From positions 1 through 64,000 of the forward strand of contig NZ_LNUA01000061.1 in assembly GCF_009764355.1 (NCBI RefSeq): 64,000 nucleotides of DNA. The letters run 5' to 3'. The notes beneath the pieces were generated by a model that had not been told where the DNA came from, searched no databases, and saw nothing but the letters and a program-made list of their open reading frames with translations. Source of the DNA: Companilactobacillus bobalius (GTDB lineage: Bacteria; Bacillota; Bacilli; Lactobacillales; Lactobacillaceae). Positions 52,073-59,896 of the stretch are shown here, in pieces; position 1 is the first letter of the stretch; each line of letters starts with the position of its first letter. The position numbers and the translations under genes were made by a program.

Positions 52073-52978
52073 TTATTTCTCACTTTGTAAAATTTTGTTG
52101 AGGTCCTTATATTGTGATAACATCCATTGTTTATAAGTTTTACCCTTAGGGAGAGTCTCTGTAACCTTTAGAATCGGGATGTTATTGGCTTGAGCCTTTT
52201 TGACAAAATTATTGATGATCTTGCTGTCAGTCTGTGTGTTAAGGACGAAGAAAGCAATTTTCTTATTCTTGATACCTTGGTTCATCTGTTTAATGTTGGC
52301 TGGAGTTGGATCTGTACCATTCTCAATAGCTTTTTCGAAGGATTTGTTAGCAACCTTAAAGCCGGTCGATTTCAGTGAGTAATCGAAAACTGGTTCACTG
52401 ACATAAACATTTTTGTTTTTGGAATTTTGTGATTTTTGACGTAACTTAGTTAATTCATTTTGAATAGGTTGAAGAGAACTGATATATTTTTGAGCATTGT
52501 TTTCGAAATAAGTTTTGTCGTCGGGATATTTTTTAGCTAATTCTTTGGCTAAATATTTAGCATACTTAGGCATAGTCTGTGGCTCGTACCAAATATGAGG
52601 ATTGTCACCGACCTTTTTATTCATGACATTTTCACCAATTTTGATGTAAGTACTATTGTCATCTTGATTCAATTTGTTCATCCAAGAGTCATAACCTAAA
52701 CCGTTAGCAACGGTGATATCTGCATTGCTAACTTGCTTGGCCACATTAGTGGTTGGTTCGTAGTCATGGGGATCAATAGCGGGATTATTAATAATAGAAG
52801 TAACAGAACCCTTGTTACCTACAACGGCTTTAGCGACTTCAGCGTAAAAATCAGTAGTAGTAACGATTTTAATTTTAGAATCATTAGACTTAGTGGCTGA
52901 TTTATTTGAACAGCCAGTTAAAACAAATAGAAAAATTAGAAGAGAGAAACCTAGTAGACGGTATTTTTTTAAATGCAT
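52073..52978 (-). CDS. zinc-type ABC transporter substrate-binding lipoprotein
   Basis: This 301-residue lipoprotein has a signal peptide ending in the lipobox VLTGC. The ZnuA/TroA-type fold shows the ligand His residues in NPAIDPHDYEPT and GDNPHIWYEP, and VSEPVFDYSLKSTGFKV. It lacks the His-rich loop of many ZnuA proteins. It is the first gene of the zinc-type operon. The ZnuA/AdcA class and the Zur-like box upstream point to Zn2+, but Mn2+ cannot be excluded. Confidence 0.88.
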   Translation of the reverse strand: MHLKKYRLLGFSLLIFLFVLTGCSNKSATKSNDSKIKIVTTTDFYAEVAKAVVGNKGSVTSIINNPAIDPHDYEPTTNVAKQVSNADITVANGLGYDSWMNKLNQDDNSTYIKIGENVMNKKVGDNPHIWYEPQTMPKYAKYLAKELAKKYPDDKTYFENNAQKYISSLQPIQNELTKLRQKSQNSKNKNVYVSEPVFDYSLKSTGFKVANKSFEKAIENGTDPTPANIKQMNQGIKNKKIAFFVLNTQTDSKIINNFVKKAQANNIPILKVTETLPKGKTYKQWMLSQYKDLNKILQSEK

Positions 52979-53036
52979 ATTAAAACTCCTTAATGATAAA
53001 TATTACTATTCAATCATAAATTAAGTGTCTTTAAAT

Positions 53037-53061
53037 GTAAATGATAATATTTATCATTTAC
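53037..53061. promoter_or_regulatory. Zur-type operator before the zinc importer operon
   Basis: GTAAATGATAA and TTATCATTTAC form a perfect 11-bp inverted repeat with a 3-bp centre, 59 bp upstream of the binding-protein gene. It fits the Firmicutes Zur box pattern TAAATnnTAATnATTAnnATTTA. Confidence 0.75.
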
Positions 53062-53130
53062 TCTGTTACCAAAAAATAATTATAACTCCTTATAGCACAG
53101 AAAAAACTAAAATCCCAACATTGTGCACCA

Positions 53131-53166
53131 AAAAAGCCTGCCAATTCGTGATTGAATTGACAGGCC
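53131..53166 (-). terminator. terminator of the arsC-like operon
   Basis: GCCTGCCAATTC pairs with GAATTGACAGGC (one mismatch), with the T run on the minus strand. Confidence 0.8.
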
Positions 53167-53174
53167 ACGTTTAC

Positions 53175-53597
53175 TTATTCAGAATATTTTTGAATATTTT
53201 TAGCCAATTTAATTATTCTACTTTTAATGTCATCACGAGCGTCACGAAAATCTTCCATAACTTCCGTTTCATCACCAGTACTTTCAGCGGGATCATTGAT
53301 AGGCCAATGTAGCCAACGAGTTGACTGGGGAATAATACATTTATCGCGTGCTTCACCACAAAGAGTCACGACAAGATCGGCTTGATTCATAAAGTCATTG
53401 TCGATTAATTTGGATGTTTGTTGTGAAATATCAACACCATCCTCAGCCATAACTTTAACAGCTAATGGATTGAGACCACCAATGCGGATACCAGCACTTC
53501 TAACGTCCCATGTTGGTAAATATTTCTTAGCATAACCTTCAGCTATTTGACTCCGACAGGAGTTTCCGGAACAAAGAAAATATAATTTTTTATTCAT
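53175..53597 (-). CDS. arsC: thioredoxin-type arsenate reductase / LMW phosphatase-like
   Basis: This 140-residue enzyme starts KLYFLCSGNSCRSQIAEGYAK, the Cys-x5-Arg loop of thioredoxin-coupled arsenate reductases. It also has the two resolving Cys in LVVTLCGEARDKC. It would reduce arsenate to arsenite. No arsenite pump or ArsR lies nearby. It overlaps the upstream PerR-like gene by 8 bp, so it is cotranscribed with a peroxide or metal regulator, which is unusual. Confidence 0.85.
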   Translation of the reverse strand: MNKKLYFLCSGNSCRSQIAEGYAKKYLPTWDVRSAGIRIGGLNPLAVKVMAEDGVDISQQTSKLIDNDFMNQADLVVTLCGEARDKCIIPQSTRWLHWPINDPAESTGDETEVMEDFRDARDDIKSRIIKLAKNIQKYSE

Positions 53598-54054
53598 TAT
53601 TTTTTATTCCTAGTTTGATTTGACATTCAGGGCAGAGACCATAAACTTCCATGTGATTACCAGAAATCATGTATCCAGAAATTTCAGCGGTCTTTTCTTC
53701 GAGCCCTTTTTCGGTATCACTGAAACCTGGATACGTAACGTCTACAATACGTCCACAATTAGTACAAATAGCGTGGTAATGGGGTGTTCCGAAGTAATCA
53801 TAGTGAGTACTTCCGTCACCATTTTGAAGCTCCACGACTAAATGGTGGTCAACAAAGGTATTGAGGGTATTATAAATCGTAGATGCCCCCATATTAGGTA
53901 GTTCTTTACCTAAGGCATCACGAATTATTTCAACAGTAGGATGATTATGATGACTAACTAAGTAGGCCAAGATAATGTGACGTTGGGGAGTAACCCGAAG
54001 CTTGTGATCCTTTAGGATTTGTAACGTTTCTTCCATTACGGCATTACTAGCCAT
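53590..54054 (-). CDS. Fur-family regulator, PerR-like
   Basis: This 154-residue metalloregulator has a winged HTH (LRVTPQRHIILAYLVSHHNHPTVEIIRDAL, GASTIYNTLNTFVDHHLVVE) and a C-terminal CTNCGRI and YGLCPEC zinc site. The His-rich DYFGTPHYHAICTNCG fits PerR. The start is ATG 54054 (AAGGA 9 nt upstream). A PerR/Fur-like box lies 20 bp upstream, probably for autoregulation, and a related box precedes the divergent VIT gene. Confidence 0.85.
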   Translation of the reverse strand: MASNAVMEETLQILKDHKLRVTPQRHIILAYLVSHHNHPTVEIIRDALGKELPNMGASTIYNTLNTFVDHHLVVELQNGDGSTHYDYFGTPHYHAICTNCGRIVDVTYPGFSDTEKGLEEKTAEISGYMISGNHMEVYGLCPECQIKLGIKNNE

Positions 54055-54074
54055 GAGCAATCTTCCTTTCTACT

Positions 54075-54089
54075 TGAGAATCATTACAA
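54075..54089 (-). promoter_or_regulatory. PerR/Fur-like box before the perR-like gene
   Basis: On the minus strand TTGTAATGATTCTCA matches the PerR consensus TTATAATNATTATAA at most fixed positions. It lies between the promoter region and the ATG. Confidence 0.6.
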
Positions 54090-54210
54090 GGTAATTATAT
54101 TACTAAAGTTTGAAGAATGGCAATAATTTGAGTTTAATTGTGAAACCATTTTAATGACGTGAATAGTTTACTTTTCAGAAAATAAGCGTTATTATGTATT
54201 CGTTAATAGA

Positions 54211-54225
54211 TGAGAACCATTCCAA
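54211..54225 (+). promoter_or_regulatory. PerR/Fur-like box before the VIT genes
   Basis: TGAGAACCATTCCAA differs from the box at 54075 (TGAGAATCATTACAA on this strand) at two positions. It lies 29 bp before the first VIT gene, suggesting control by the divergent PerR-like protein. Confidence 0.5.
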
Positions 54226-54253
54226 TGTAATGAAAAATTAAGGAGTGAGCACC

Positions 54254-54943
54254 ATGCCTAAGACAAAGAAGAAACAGAGCTTAGCCGAGAAGATCAACGT
54301 AATGCGTGCCAGTGTAATGGGCGCTAATGATGGAATTATTTCTGTTGCCGGAATCGTTATCGGTGTTGCTAGTGCACAAAGTAATAATCATGCTATTTTT
54401 CTATCTGGAATTGCCGGTATGTTAGCCGGAACCATTTCAATGGCAATGGGTGAGTGGGTTTCTGTAAGTACGCAACGTGATACTGAAAAACGTGCGATTG
54501 AAAAGGAATCTGCTCAATTAGATGGTCATTATGATGAAGAATTTGGCTATATCCGCGACAAATATCAAGCTACTGGTATTTCAAAAGAATTAGCTACTCA
54601 AGCCACAACGGAAATGTTGAGCGATGATCCTTTAGATGTGGCAGTTCGTGAAAGATATGGCTTCAATCCCAAGGAACAAACAAGTGCCATCGCGGCGGCA
54701 TTGGCTTCGATGATTTCGTTCCCAACAGGATCAATTTTACCTTTGGTATCAATTACGATGTTTCCTCAAAATATTAAATTATTTGCGACTGTGATTGCCG
54801 TTATTATCGCTTTAATGATTACAGGATACGCTGCTGCAACTCTTGGTGGAGCTAAACGTAGCAAGGCTGTTATTAGAAATGTTGTTTCAGGATTGTTAAC
54901 AATGTTTGTAACTTATGCAATTGGATCACTATTTGCACATTAG
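54254..54943 (+). CDS. VIT-family membrane metal transporter 1
   Basis: This 229-residue protein of the VIT1/CCC1 family (vacuolar iron/manganese transporters) has five helices. VMRASVMGANDGIISVAGIVIGVA and GTISMAMGEWVSVSTQRDTEK are the family hallmarks. A cytoplasmic middle region follows. In bacteria these proteins probably export Fe2+ or Mn2+. The start is ATG 54254 with AAGGAG 8 nt upstream. The second VIT gene follows 15 nt later. Confidence 0.9.
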   Translation: MPKTKKKQSLAEKINVMRASVMGANDGIISVAGIVIGVASAQSNNHAIFLSGIAGMLAGTISMAMGEWVSVSTQRDTEKRAIEKESAQLDGHYDEEFGYIRDKYQATGISKELATQATTEMLSDDPLDVAVRERYGFNPKEQTSAIAAALASMISFPTGSILPLVSITMFPQNIKLFATVIAVIIALMITGYAAATLGGAKRSKAVIRNVVSGLLTMFVTYAIGSLFAH

Positions 54944-54958
54944 TAAGGAGGAAGAAGA

Positions 54959-55660
54959 ATGAAAACTATGTCAGTTTCAAAACCAAAGAAGCAAAAGAAA
55001 ACAATGGCGGAACGTTCGAATACCCTTCGTGCTGGTGTATTAGGATCTAATGATGGGATTTTAACCGTTGTCGGAGTACTATTTTCCGTTGCTGTTGCTA
55101 CAACCAATACCTTTACAATTTTTATTGCCGGTTTGTCAGATCTTTTAGCATGTGCTTTTTCAATGGCTTCTGGGGAATACGCCTCAGTTAGCTCTCAAAA
55201 GGATACTGAAAGAGCTGCAATTGAAAAAGAACGTGAATTGATCAAAACTAATTATCAAGACGAACTAGACGTAGTAGCTAATTACTATGTAGAACGTGGC
55301 GTTAAAAAAGATACTGCTAACAGCATTGCCAAAGAATTGATGGAAAAAGATGCTTTAGGAACAGTAGTAAGAGTTAAGTATGACCTACAATTAGGACATT
55401 ACATGAGCCCATGGGATGCAGCCTTCTCATCATTAGTGTCAGCTGCGTCAGGTGGTATTTTCCCATTAGTAGCAATGACATTGTTACCAGCAGCAATAAA
55501 ATGGCCAGGAACAATATTAGCCGTAACATTATCAGTTGCTCTAACCGGATATTTAAGTGCCAAGTTAGGAGACGGATTAGTTAAAACCGCCATTATTAGA
55601 AATGTTATTGTAGGAATAATTACCATGGCAATACACTATTCAGTCGGATTAATGCTATAA
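54959..55660 (+). CDS. VIT-family membrane metal transporter 2
   Basis: This 233-residue paralogue of the gene directly upstream has TLRAGVLGSNDGILTVVGVLFSVA and ACAFSMASGEYASVSSQKDTE. The two are a tandem pair in one operon and may form a hetero-oligomer or have different metal preference. AAGGAGGAAG precedes the ATG. A copy of the palindromic repeat follows almost at once. Confidence 0.9.
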   Translation: MKTMSVSKPKKQKKTMAERSNTLRAGVLGSNDGILTVVGVLFSVAVATTNTFTIFIAGLSDLLACAFSMASGEYASVSSQKDTERAAIEKERELIKTNYQDELDVVANYYVERGVKKDTANSIAKELMEKDALGTVVRVKYDLQLGHYMSPWDAAFSSLVSAASGGIFPLVAMTLLPAAIKWPGTILAVTLSVALTGYLSAKLGDGLVKTAIIRNVIVGIITMAIHYSVGLML

Positions 55661-55664
55661 AGCA

Positions 55665-55815
55665 GAGAGCGAAGCAAGCCCGGGAATTTCCGAGGATTTG
55701 CCTAAGTACTGAAATCGCCCGCGAACTATGCGGGCAATTCCAGTACTGTAGCAAACCGGAAGAAATTGGCTTGCGCAGCTCGTTTCCACTATATTGCCAA
55801 GTACATTGGTTATTC
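55665..55815 (+). repeat. palindromic intergenic repeat, copy C
   Basis: It starts GAGAGCGAAGCAAGCC and closes GGCTTGCGCAGCTC. Inside are TTTGCCTAAGTACTGAAAT, the GC-rich tip CGCCCGCG...GCGGGC, and CAGTACTGTAGCAAACCGG. A 36-nt flank CTCGTTTCCACT...TTGGTTATT ends it. It begins 5 bp after the second VIT gene. Confidence 0.8.
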
Positions 55816-55876
55816 TAAAATAGAAGGAAAACACATTACGGAATGAAAGAACTACAACATTAAATAAAATAGAAGA

Positions 55877-55923
55877 AAAAATAGGATGTACCCAATCAAA
55901 AGAAGAAAGGGTAGCATCCTATT
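55877..55923 (-). terminator. terminator of the CsoR/CstR-like gene
   Basis: AATAGGATG and ACCC pair with GGGT and CATCCTATT (one unpaired base on each side), with the T run on the minus strand. Confidence 0.75.
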
Positions 55924-56191
55924 ATTTTGTCTTCAACATAAGATCCAAAGATTTTTGTAATTCGGCCAATTGTTTTTCGTCAGTACAATTAGAGTTGCGA
56001 CGAATATTTTGTGCGATAACTAATTTCATGGCCTTATCGACACTAGACTTAACAGCGGATAATTGCATAAGGACCTCATTACAAGCCTTACCTTCATCCA
56101 TCATTCTAAGCACAGCATCAAGTTGACCACGAGAACGTTTAAGACGACTAGTAATTTTTTTACTAGCAACTTCTTCGGGCGTTTGTGTCAT
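55922..56191 (-). CDS. CsoR/CstR-family (DUF156) repressor
   Basis: This 89-residue all-helical repressor has the family core RLKRSRGQLDAVLRMMDEGKACNEV. The first ligand position is Cys37. The other copper ligands of CsoR (His about 61, Cys about 65) align with Asn62 and Asn66; a Cys at 69 is three residues later. That fits a thiol- or persulfide-sensing CstR-like protein more than a copper sensor. It is divergent from a thioredoxin gene, with GGGTA dyads between them. Confidence 0.85.
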   Translation of the reverse strand: MTQTPEEVASKKITSRLKRSRGQLDAVLRMMDEGKACNEVLMQLSAVKSSVDKAMKLVIAQNIRRNSNCTDEKQLAELQKSLDLMLKTK

Positions 56192-56226
56192 AATTAACCT
56201 CCCAAATTGATTTCATGTCATAATTA

Positions 56227-56240
56227 TACCTATGCGGGTA
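56227..56240. promoter_or_regulatory. CsoR/CstR-type operator 1
   Basis: TACCTATGCGGGTA is a TACC...GGTA dyad near the start of the repressor gene. It resembles the GC-tract operators of the CsoR/CstR family. Confidence 0.6.
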
Positions 56241-56306
56241 CCGGGTAGCAAATAATTACTTTATTTTTTCCTTAATCATTGATAAAACAAAATAGTTGCC
56301 AAAAAT

Positions 56307-56320
56307 TACCCTAGGGGGTA
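56307..56320. promoter_or_regulatory. CsoR/CstR-type operator 2
   Basis: TACCCTAGGGGGTA lies 37 bp before the thioredoxin ribosome-binding region. It has the same length and outer arms as operator 1, so one repressor probably controls both directions. Confidence 0.65.
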
Positions 56321-56356
56321 TATTATTTTACATAGATATGAGAAGGAGATTGAATG

Positions 56357-56680
56357 ATGGCTAATATTACAGAATTATCAGATAAGACATTCAATGACGA
56401 GACAAGCAAAGGTCTAGTTATTACAGATTTTAATGCAGACTGGTGTCCTCCATGTAAAATGATGAACCCAATTCTTGAGAAGTTATCATCAACAGATGAG
56501 TTAGGCGATAAGATCAAGTTTACATCAATGAATGTAGATCATAATCCAGATACACCAAATAACTTTGGAATCCAAGGAATTCCTACATTTATCATCAAGA
56601 AAGATGGTAACGTAGTAGGACGTATGGTTGGATATCAACCAGAAGAGAAGTTCCGTTTAGAACTAGAGAAATATATGTAG
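56357..56680 (+). CDS. thioredoxin-like protein with CPPC active site
   Basis: This 107-residue thioredoxin fold has ADWCPPCKMMNP (Cys30-Pro-Pro-Cys33) where classical thioredoxin has CGPC, and the cis-Pro in GIQGIPTFII. A CPPC dipeptide usually changes redox potential, so it may serve a particular partner. Two ATGs are possible; 56357 is 8 nt from AAGGAG. Control by the divergent CstR-like repressor suggests a role with persulfides or sulfane sulfur, which is inference. Its stop codon overlaps repeat copy D. Confidence 0.88.
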   Translation: MANITELSDKTFNDETSKGLVITDFNADWCPPCKMMNPILEKLSSTDELGDKIKFTSMNVDHNPDTPNNFGIQGIPTFIIKKDGNVVGRMVGYQPEEKFRLELEKYM

Positions 56681-56798
56681 AGAGCGGAGCAGGGGCGGTC
56701 AGCCCACGAGGATTTGCCTAAGAATTGGAATTAGCCGCTGAACTTGCGGATGATTTCAATTCTGTAGCAAACCGCAATGGGTTGCCCCTGCGCAGCTC
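56680..56798 (+). repeat. palindromic intergenic repeat, copy D
   Basis: It starts GAGAGCGGAGCAGGGGCGG and ends TGGGTTGCCCCTGCGCAGCTC. Inside are GATTTGCCTAAGAATTG, a tip with CCGC...GCGG, and CAATTCTGTAGCAAACCG. GAATTG/CAATTC replaces the GTACTG/CAGTAC of copies A and C. It begins in the TAG of the thioredoxin gene. Confidence 0.8.
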
Positions 56799-56808
56799 AT
56801 TTAAAACA

Positions 56809-56957
56809 GAGAGCGAAGCAAGCCTGGTTAGATTCTGAGCAATTTGCAGGACTTTGCGAAATGACTGCGCAGCAGCCAGTTTGTGAAGTCAGGCAAAGCA
56901 CAGGAATCTGGCTTGCATAACTCGTTTTCACTACAAACCATAGAACCATGGTTATTA
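56809..56957 (+). repeat. palindromic intergenic repeat, copy E (variant)
   Basis: The outer arms (GAGAGCGAAGCAAGCC, GGCTTGCATAACTC) and the following 36-nt flank match copy C, but the interior is different and holds its own inverted segments (AGATTCTG...CAGGAATCT, TTTGCAGGACTTTGC...GAAGTCAGGCAAAG). It is directly beside copy D. Confidence 0.65.
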
Positions 56958-57082
56958 AAAAAGTAACCATTCTACTCCAAGATTAAAAGCTCCTCCAAAA
57001 GAAATTGTTAAACCAATAAATATAAAAACTACTTAAATATAAGAAATACACTAAAAATTAGACGAATATAAGTAATAAAGTA

Positions 57083-57117
57083 TGGGCAAATCAGTAGGCG
57101 GGTTTGCCCATTTTTTT
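57083..57117 (+). terminator. terminator without an adjacent gene
   Basis: TGGGCAAA pairs with TTTGCCCA across a 12-nt loop and is followed by TTTTTTT. It lies about 400 bp after the thioredoxin gene, beyond repeats D and E. The region 56958-57224 holds no other feature that I can see. Confidence 0.65.
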
Positions 57118-57224
57118 GTCCTTAAAATGAACTTTTGGCACGTAAAAATAAATTAGAACTTAATTGTAAATAGCTACAAATGTTGGTGCTATAATGATCC
57201 TGAAAAATAATAGAGGCGATTATT

Positions 57225-57782
57225 ATGATGCAATTTGGAAAAAAAGTTAGTCTCAGACCATTATTGATTAGTCTGATTATTGGTTTTATACCCGGCAATG
57301 TTGCTTATGTATTTTCTCAAAATGGATGGGTAGGTTTTTTCATTGGACTTTGTTTCTTCAGTATTATATTTTTTGCTCATTATTACCCAGAATTACCTGA
57401 ATTGTTCAGTTACTGGCAATTCGATGGCGAAACTCTTAGATACAATAATATGACTAGTCCCAAGAAGAGATTAGGTATGATGCTTTTTCCGAGTTTTACT
57501 AAAATGGATACAATTAAAAAGAATCAGATAAAGTCAGTTAAATTGATGGGAAATGTTCAGAATCAAACAGAACTTCCTTCAATGGTGCCATTTTCTAATG
57601 CTTATAGTATTTTCTATTCTCGCTTGTCAATGATGAAGAACCCTGTAGGCATTGAGATTACAACTACTGACAATAAGAAAATTCATTTGAATGCTTCCAG
57701 AGATTACGCTTATAACAAAGAAAAGACGGTTAAAGAAATTAATAGTTTTATGGGTGATTTCTCAGGCTTGAAGAGTGTATAA
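57225..57782 (+). CDS. membrane protein of unknown function
   Basis: This 185-residue protein has two N-terminal helices (PLLISLIIGFIPGNVAYVF and GFFIGLCFFSIIFFAHYY). A soluble domain (about 65-185) follows, which looks beta-rich and ends in a helix (EKTVKEINSFMGDF). The order of helices then domain recalls bacterial PH-domain membrane proteins, but I do not recognise a family. GAGGC lies before two ATGs (57225, 57228). It is probably monocistronic. Confidence 0.65.
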   Translation: MMQFGKKVSLRPLLISLIIGFIPGNVAYVFSQNGWVGFFIGLCFFSIIFFAHYYPELPELFSYWQFDGETLRYNNMTSPKKRLGMMLFPSFTKMDTIKKNQIKSVKLMGNVQNQTELPSMVPFSNAYSIFYSRLSMMKNPVGIEITTTDNKKIHLNASRDYAYNKEKTVKEINSFMGDFSGLKSV

Positions 57783-57897
57783 GGATTTGTCCCAATTGTC
57801 ATAAATACTTTGAATCTGAATATTTTTTCATAGTAAAACGTGGTATATTGTCATATGGAAAAACGGTTACATAATTTATTCAAAGGGATGATGAATA

Positions 57898-58167
57898 ATG
57901 GATGATGTACCAAAGACGGTTGAACAAATAAGCTGGTTTGAGGGAGAAATCATTACGATTGATTTTGGTCGCTCAGTTGAATTTGATCCAAAACAGTATT
58001 CGGAACTAACTAAGTTGGGGCGCTGGATAGATGCTGATGATCTATCGAAGTTTTATTTAGTTAAAAAGGCTGAGGCAGTCTTTCCGGATGATACTATCAA
58101 TCAAGTTTTAGGTAGGTTGAACTTGAATGGTTACGAATTGATTCACAGTAACGCTACATATGCATAA
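57898..58167 (+). CDS. small protein of unknown function
   Basis: This 89-residue soluble, acidic protein has no recognised motif. The sequence SWFEGEIITIDFGRSVEFDPKQYSELTKLGRWIDADDLSKFYLVKKAE suggests alternating strands and helices. A GGGATG site (AAAGGGATG) precedes the ATG. It ends before a terminator shared with the converging hydrolase gene. Confidence 0.6.
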   Translation: MDDVPKTVEQISWFEGEIITIDFGRSVEFDPKQYSELTKLGRWIDADDLSKFYLVKKAEAVFPDDTINQVLGRLNLNGYELIHSNATYA

Positions 58168-58178
58168 GATTAAACTAA

Positions 58179-58218
58179 ATAGGAGCAGGTAATCGTAATT
58201 GATTACTTGCTCCTATTT
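58179..58218. terminator. terminator between convergent genes
   Basis: AATAGGAGCAGGTAATC pairs with GATTACTTGCTCCTATT (one G-T pair), without a long T run on either strand. Confidence 0.7.
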
Positions 58219-58230
58219 GTTATTGAAAAG

Positions 58231-58707
58231 TTACATATTTTTGATCCAGATATTTTCAAAAAATGAAATTGTATTTTCAGCAATCATATAATTATTGTCA
58301 AAAGTGGTCGTCATATCATGTTCCATAATGATTTTGTATCCTAATCCATGAGCCATGATAATCGTGGCGTTACAGCAATATTCTGTTTGAGCACCACAGA
58401 TTTCGATTGTTTTGATGCCATTATCCTTGAGAACCTTTTCCAAATCAGTTTTGTAAAAGGCATTAGGATGAGTCTTCTCGACAATTTTGTCGTCATCTTT
58501 TCGGTCTAATTTGTCGGATAGTTGCCACAAATCACTGTCACGTTCTAGGTCTTGGTCGTGATGCTGAATAAAAATGATAGGCAAATTAGCTTGTCGATAT
58601 TCTTTGATACGTTGATTGATATTATTAATCAGATTATTGAAATTGTAACTATATTGTTGAGCTTTCTGCATATCTATAACTAAAAGTGCTTCCGCCATTT
58701 TTGGCAT
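58231..58707 (-). CDS. isochorismatase-like cysteine hydrolase
   Basis: This 158-residue cytosolic hydrolase has the triad pattern Asp in ALLVIDMQKAQ, Lys in VEKTHPNAFYKT and Cys in ICGAQTEYCCNAT (Gly-Ala-x-Thr-x-x-Cys). Members include nicotinamidases and N-carbamoyl hydrolases; the substrate is unknown. AAGGAAG is 7 nt before ATG 58707. It is a single gene. Confidence 0.88.
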   Translation of the reverse strand: MPKMAEALLVIDMQKAQQYSYNFNNLINNINQRIKEYRQANLPIIFIQHHDQDLERDSDLWQLSDKLDRKDDDKIVEKTHPNAFYKTDLEKVLKDNGIKTIEICGAQTEYCCNATIIMAHGLGYKIIMEHDMTTTFDNNYMIAENTISFFENIWIKNM

Positions 58708-58860
58708 AAGACCACTTCCTTAAAGTTTTTTTATAACTTGAGACTAACATTAACGTAATCAATATGGAAGCGATATCCGTTGCTTTTCATCGCATTAAAA
58801 AATTGGCGACTGTGATTAATTCGTTTTATAATGGGGAATAATAAATTTTAAGGTAAAAAA

Positions 58861-59883
58861 ATGAAAAAATTAAAAATAGTTTCTATTATTATAGGTGTAA
58901 TTCTTGTCATTGTTTTGGCGATAGGGGGAGTTTTCGTCTACCGGACTCAACAAGCGTTGAATTCTTTGGATACAAATAAAACCAGTGTCTCGCAGAAGAT
59001 CAGTCAAGGTAAGCCGTTTTCTATCTTACTTCTAGGGGCTGATACAGGGGCTGACGGTCGTGTTGATCGTGGTAACTCGGATACAATGATGTTATTGACT
59101 TTGAATCCAAAGAAAAAGAATACCGTTGCCTACTCGATTCCACGTGATGCTTTGGCTGAAATGGTCGGCGATAAGCAAAAGAATGTTCAAAAAATCAATG
59201 CGGCATACAATATTGGTTTGTCCGATATGGCTAAAAACACAGTTGGTAGTTTACTAGGTGTGCCAGTTGATTATCACGTTGCAATCAACATGGATGCATT
59301 GAAGAAGACAGTTGACTTTGTTGGCGGTGTAACGGTTAAAAGTGATTTGAAGGTTTCTTTTGACGGTATAACGATTCCTAAAGGAACACATCATTTGAAC
59401 GGTAAACAAGCATTAACTTATGCTCGAATGCGTTATCAAGACCCACGTGGTGACTATGGTCGTCAAGTTAGACAGCAACAAGTTTTAAAAGCGGTTGTTG
59501 ATAAATTAGAATCACCAAAATACTTAGTGAAGATTCCAGATTTGATTAAGGATTTAGGTAAGGATATAAGCACAGATTTAACTTCAAAAGAAATCGATGA
59601 GATTATTATGAAATATCATAGTAGTGCTGACAATATGGACTTTAATCAGATTCAAGGGAAAACGGCTTGGATCAATCAAAGTTCTTATCAAATCTTACCA
59701 ACTTCAACTATGCAAAATGCCTCTAATAATTTGAGAGATAACCTAGGTTTGGAACCTCAAACTTTGAGTAATACTGAAACAAAACTGAATGCTAAAAATA
59801 AAAAATTCTTCGCAGATGAAGATGATATTGACTATGATACATTTGGTTTAGATACTACGCATTATACTGATAGTACTTATTAA
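58861..59883 (+). CDS. LytR-CpsA-Psr (LCP) family protein
   Basis: This 340-residue membrane-anchored enzyme has one N-terminal helix (IVSIIIGVILVIVLAIGGVFVY) and the LCP domain (about 52-230: SILLLGADTGADGRVDRGNSDTMMLLTLNPK, IPRDALAEM, HLNGKQALTYARMRYQDPRGDYGRQVRQQQVL). LCP enzymes attach teichoic acids or polysaccharides to peptidoglycan. The ribosome-binding site (AAGG) is weak. The acidic C-terminus (DEDDIDYDTFGLD) is unusual. It is monocistronic. Confidence 0.92.
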   Translation: MKKLKIVSIIIGVILVIVLAIGGVFVYRTQQALNSLDTNKTSVSQKISQGKPFSILLLGADTGADGRVDRGNSDTMMLLTLNPKKKNTVAYSIPRDALAEMVGDKQKNVQKINAAYNIGLSDMAKNTVGSLLGVPVDYHVAINMDALKKTVDFVGGVTVKSDLKVSFDGITIPKGTHHLNGKQALTYARMRYQDPRGDYGRQVRQQQVLKAVVDKLESPKYLVKIPDLIKDLGKDISTDLTSKEIDEIIMKYHSSADNMDFNQIQGKTAWINQSSYQILPTSTMQNASNNLRDNLGLEPQTLSNTETKLNAKNKKFFADEDDIDYDTFGLDTTHYTDSTY

Positions 59884-59896
59884 GAAAACAAAAAAT

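Noticed and set aside
53025..53312. 95-codon plus-strand frame across the Zur-type operator and the end of arsC
   Set aside because: It overlaps a clear operator, a terminator and a conserved gene; no ribosome-binding site.
47449..56957. CRISPR array
   Set aside because: The repeats are long, palindromic, far apart and not separated by uniform spacers; no cas genes.
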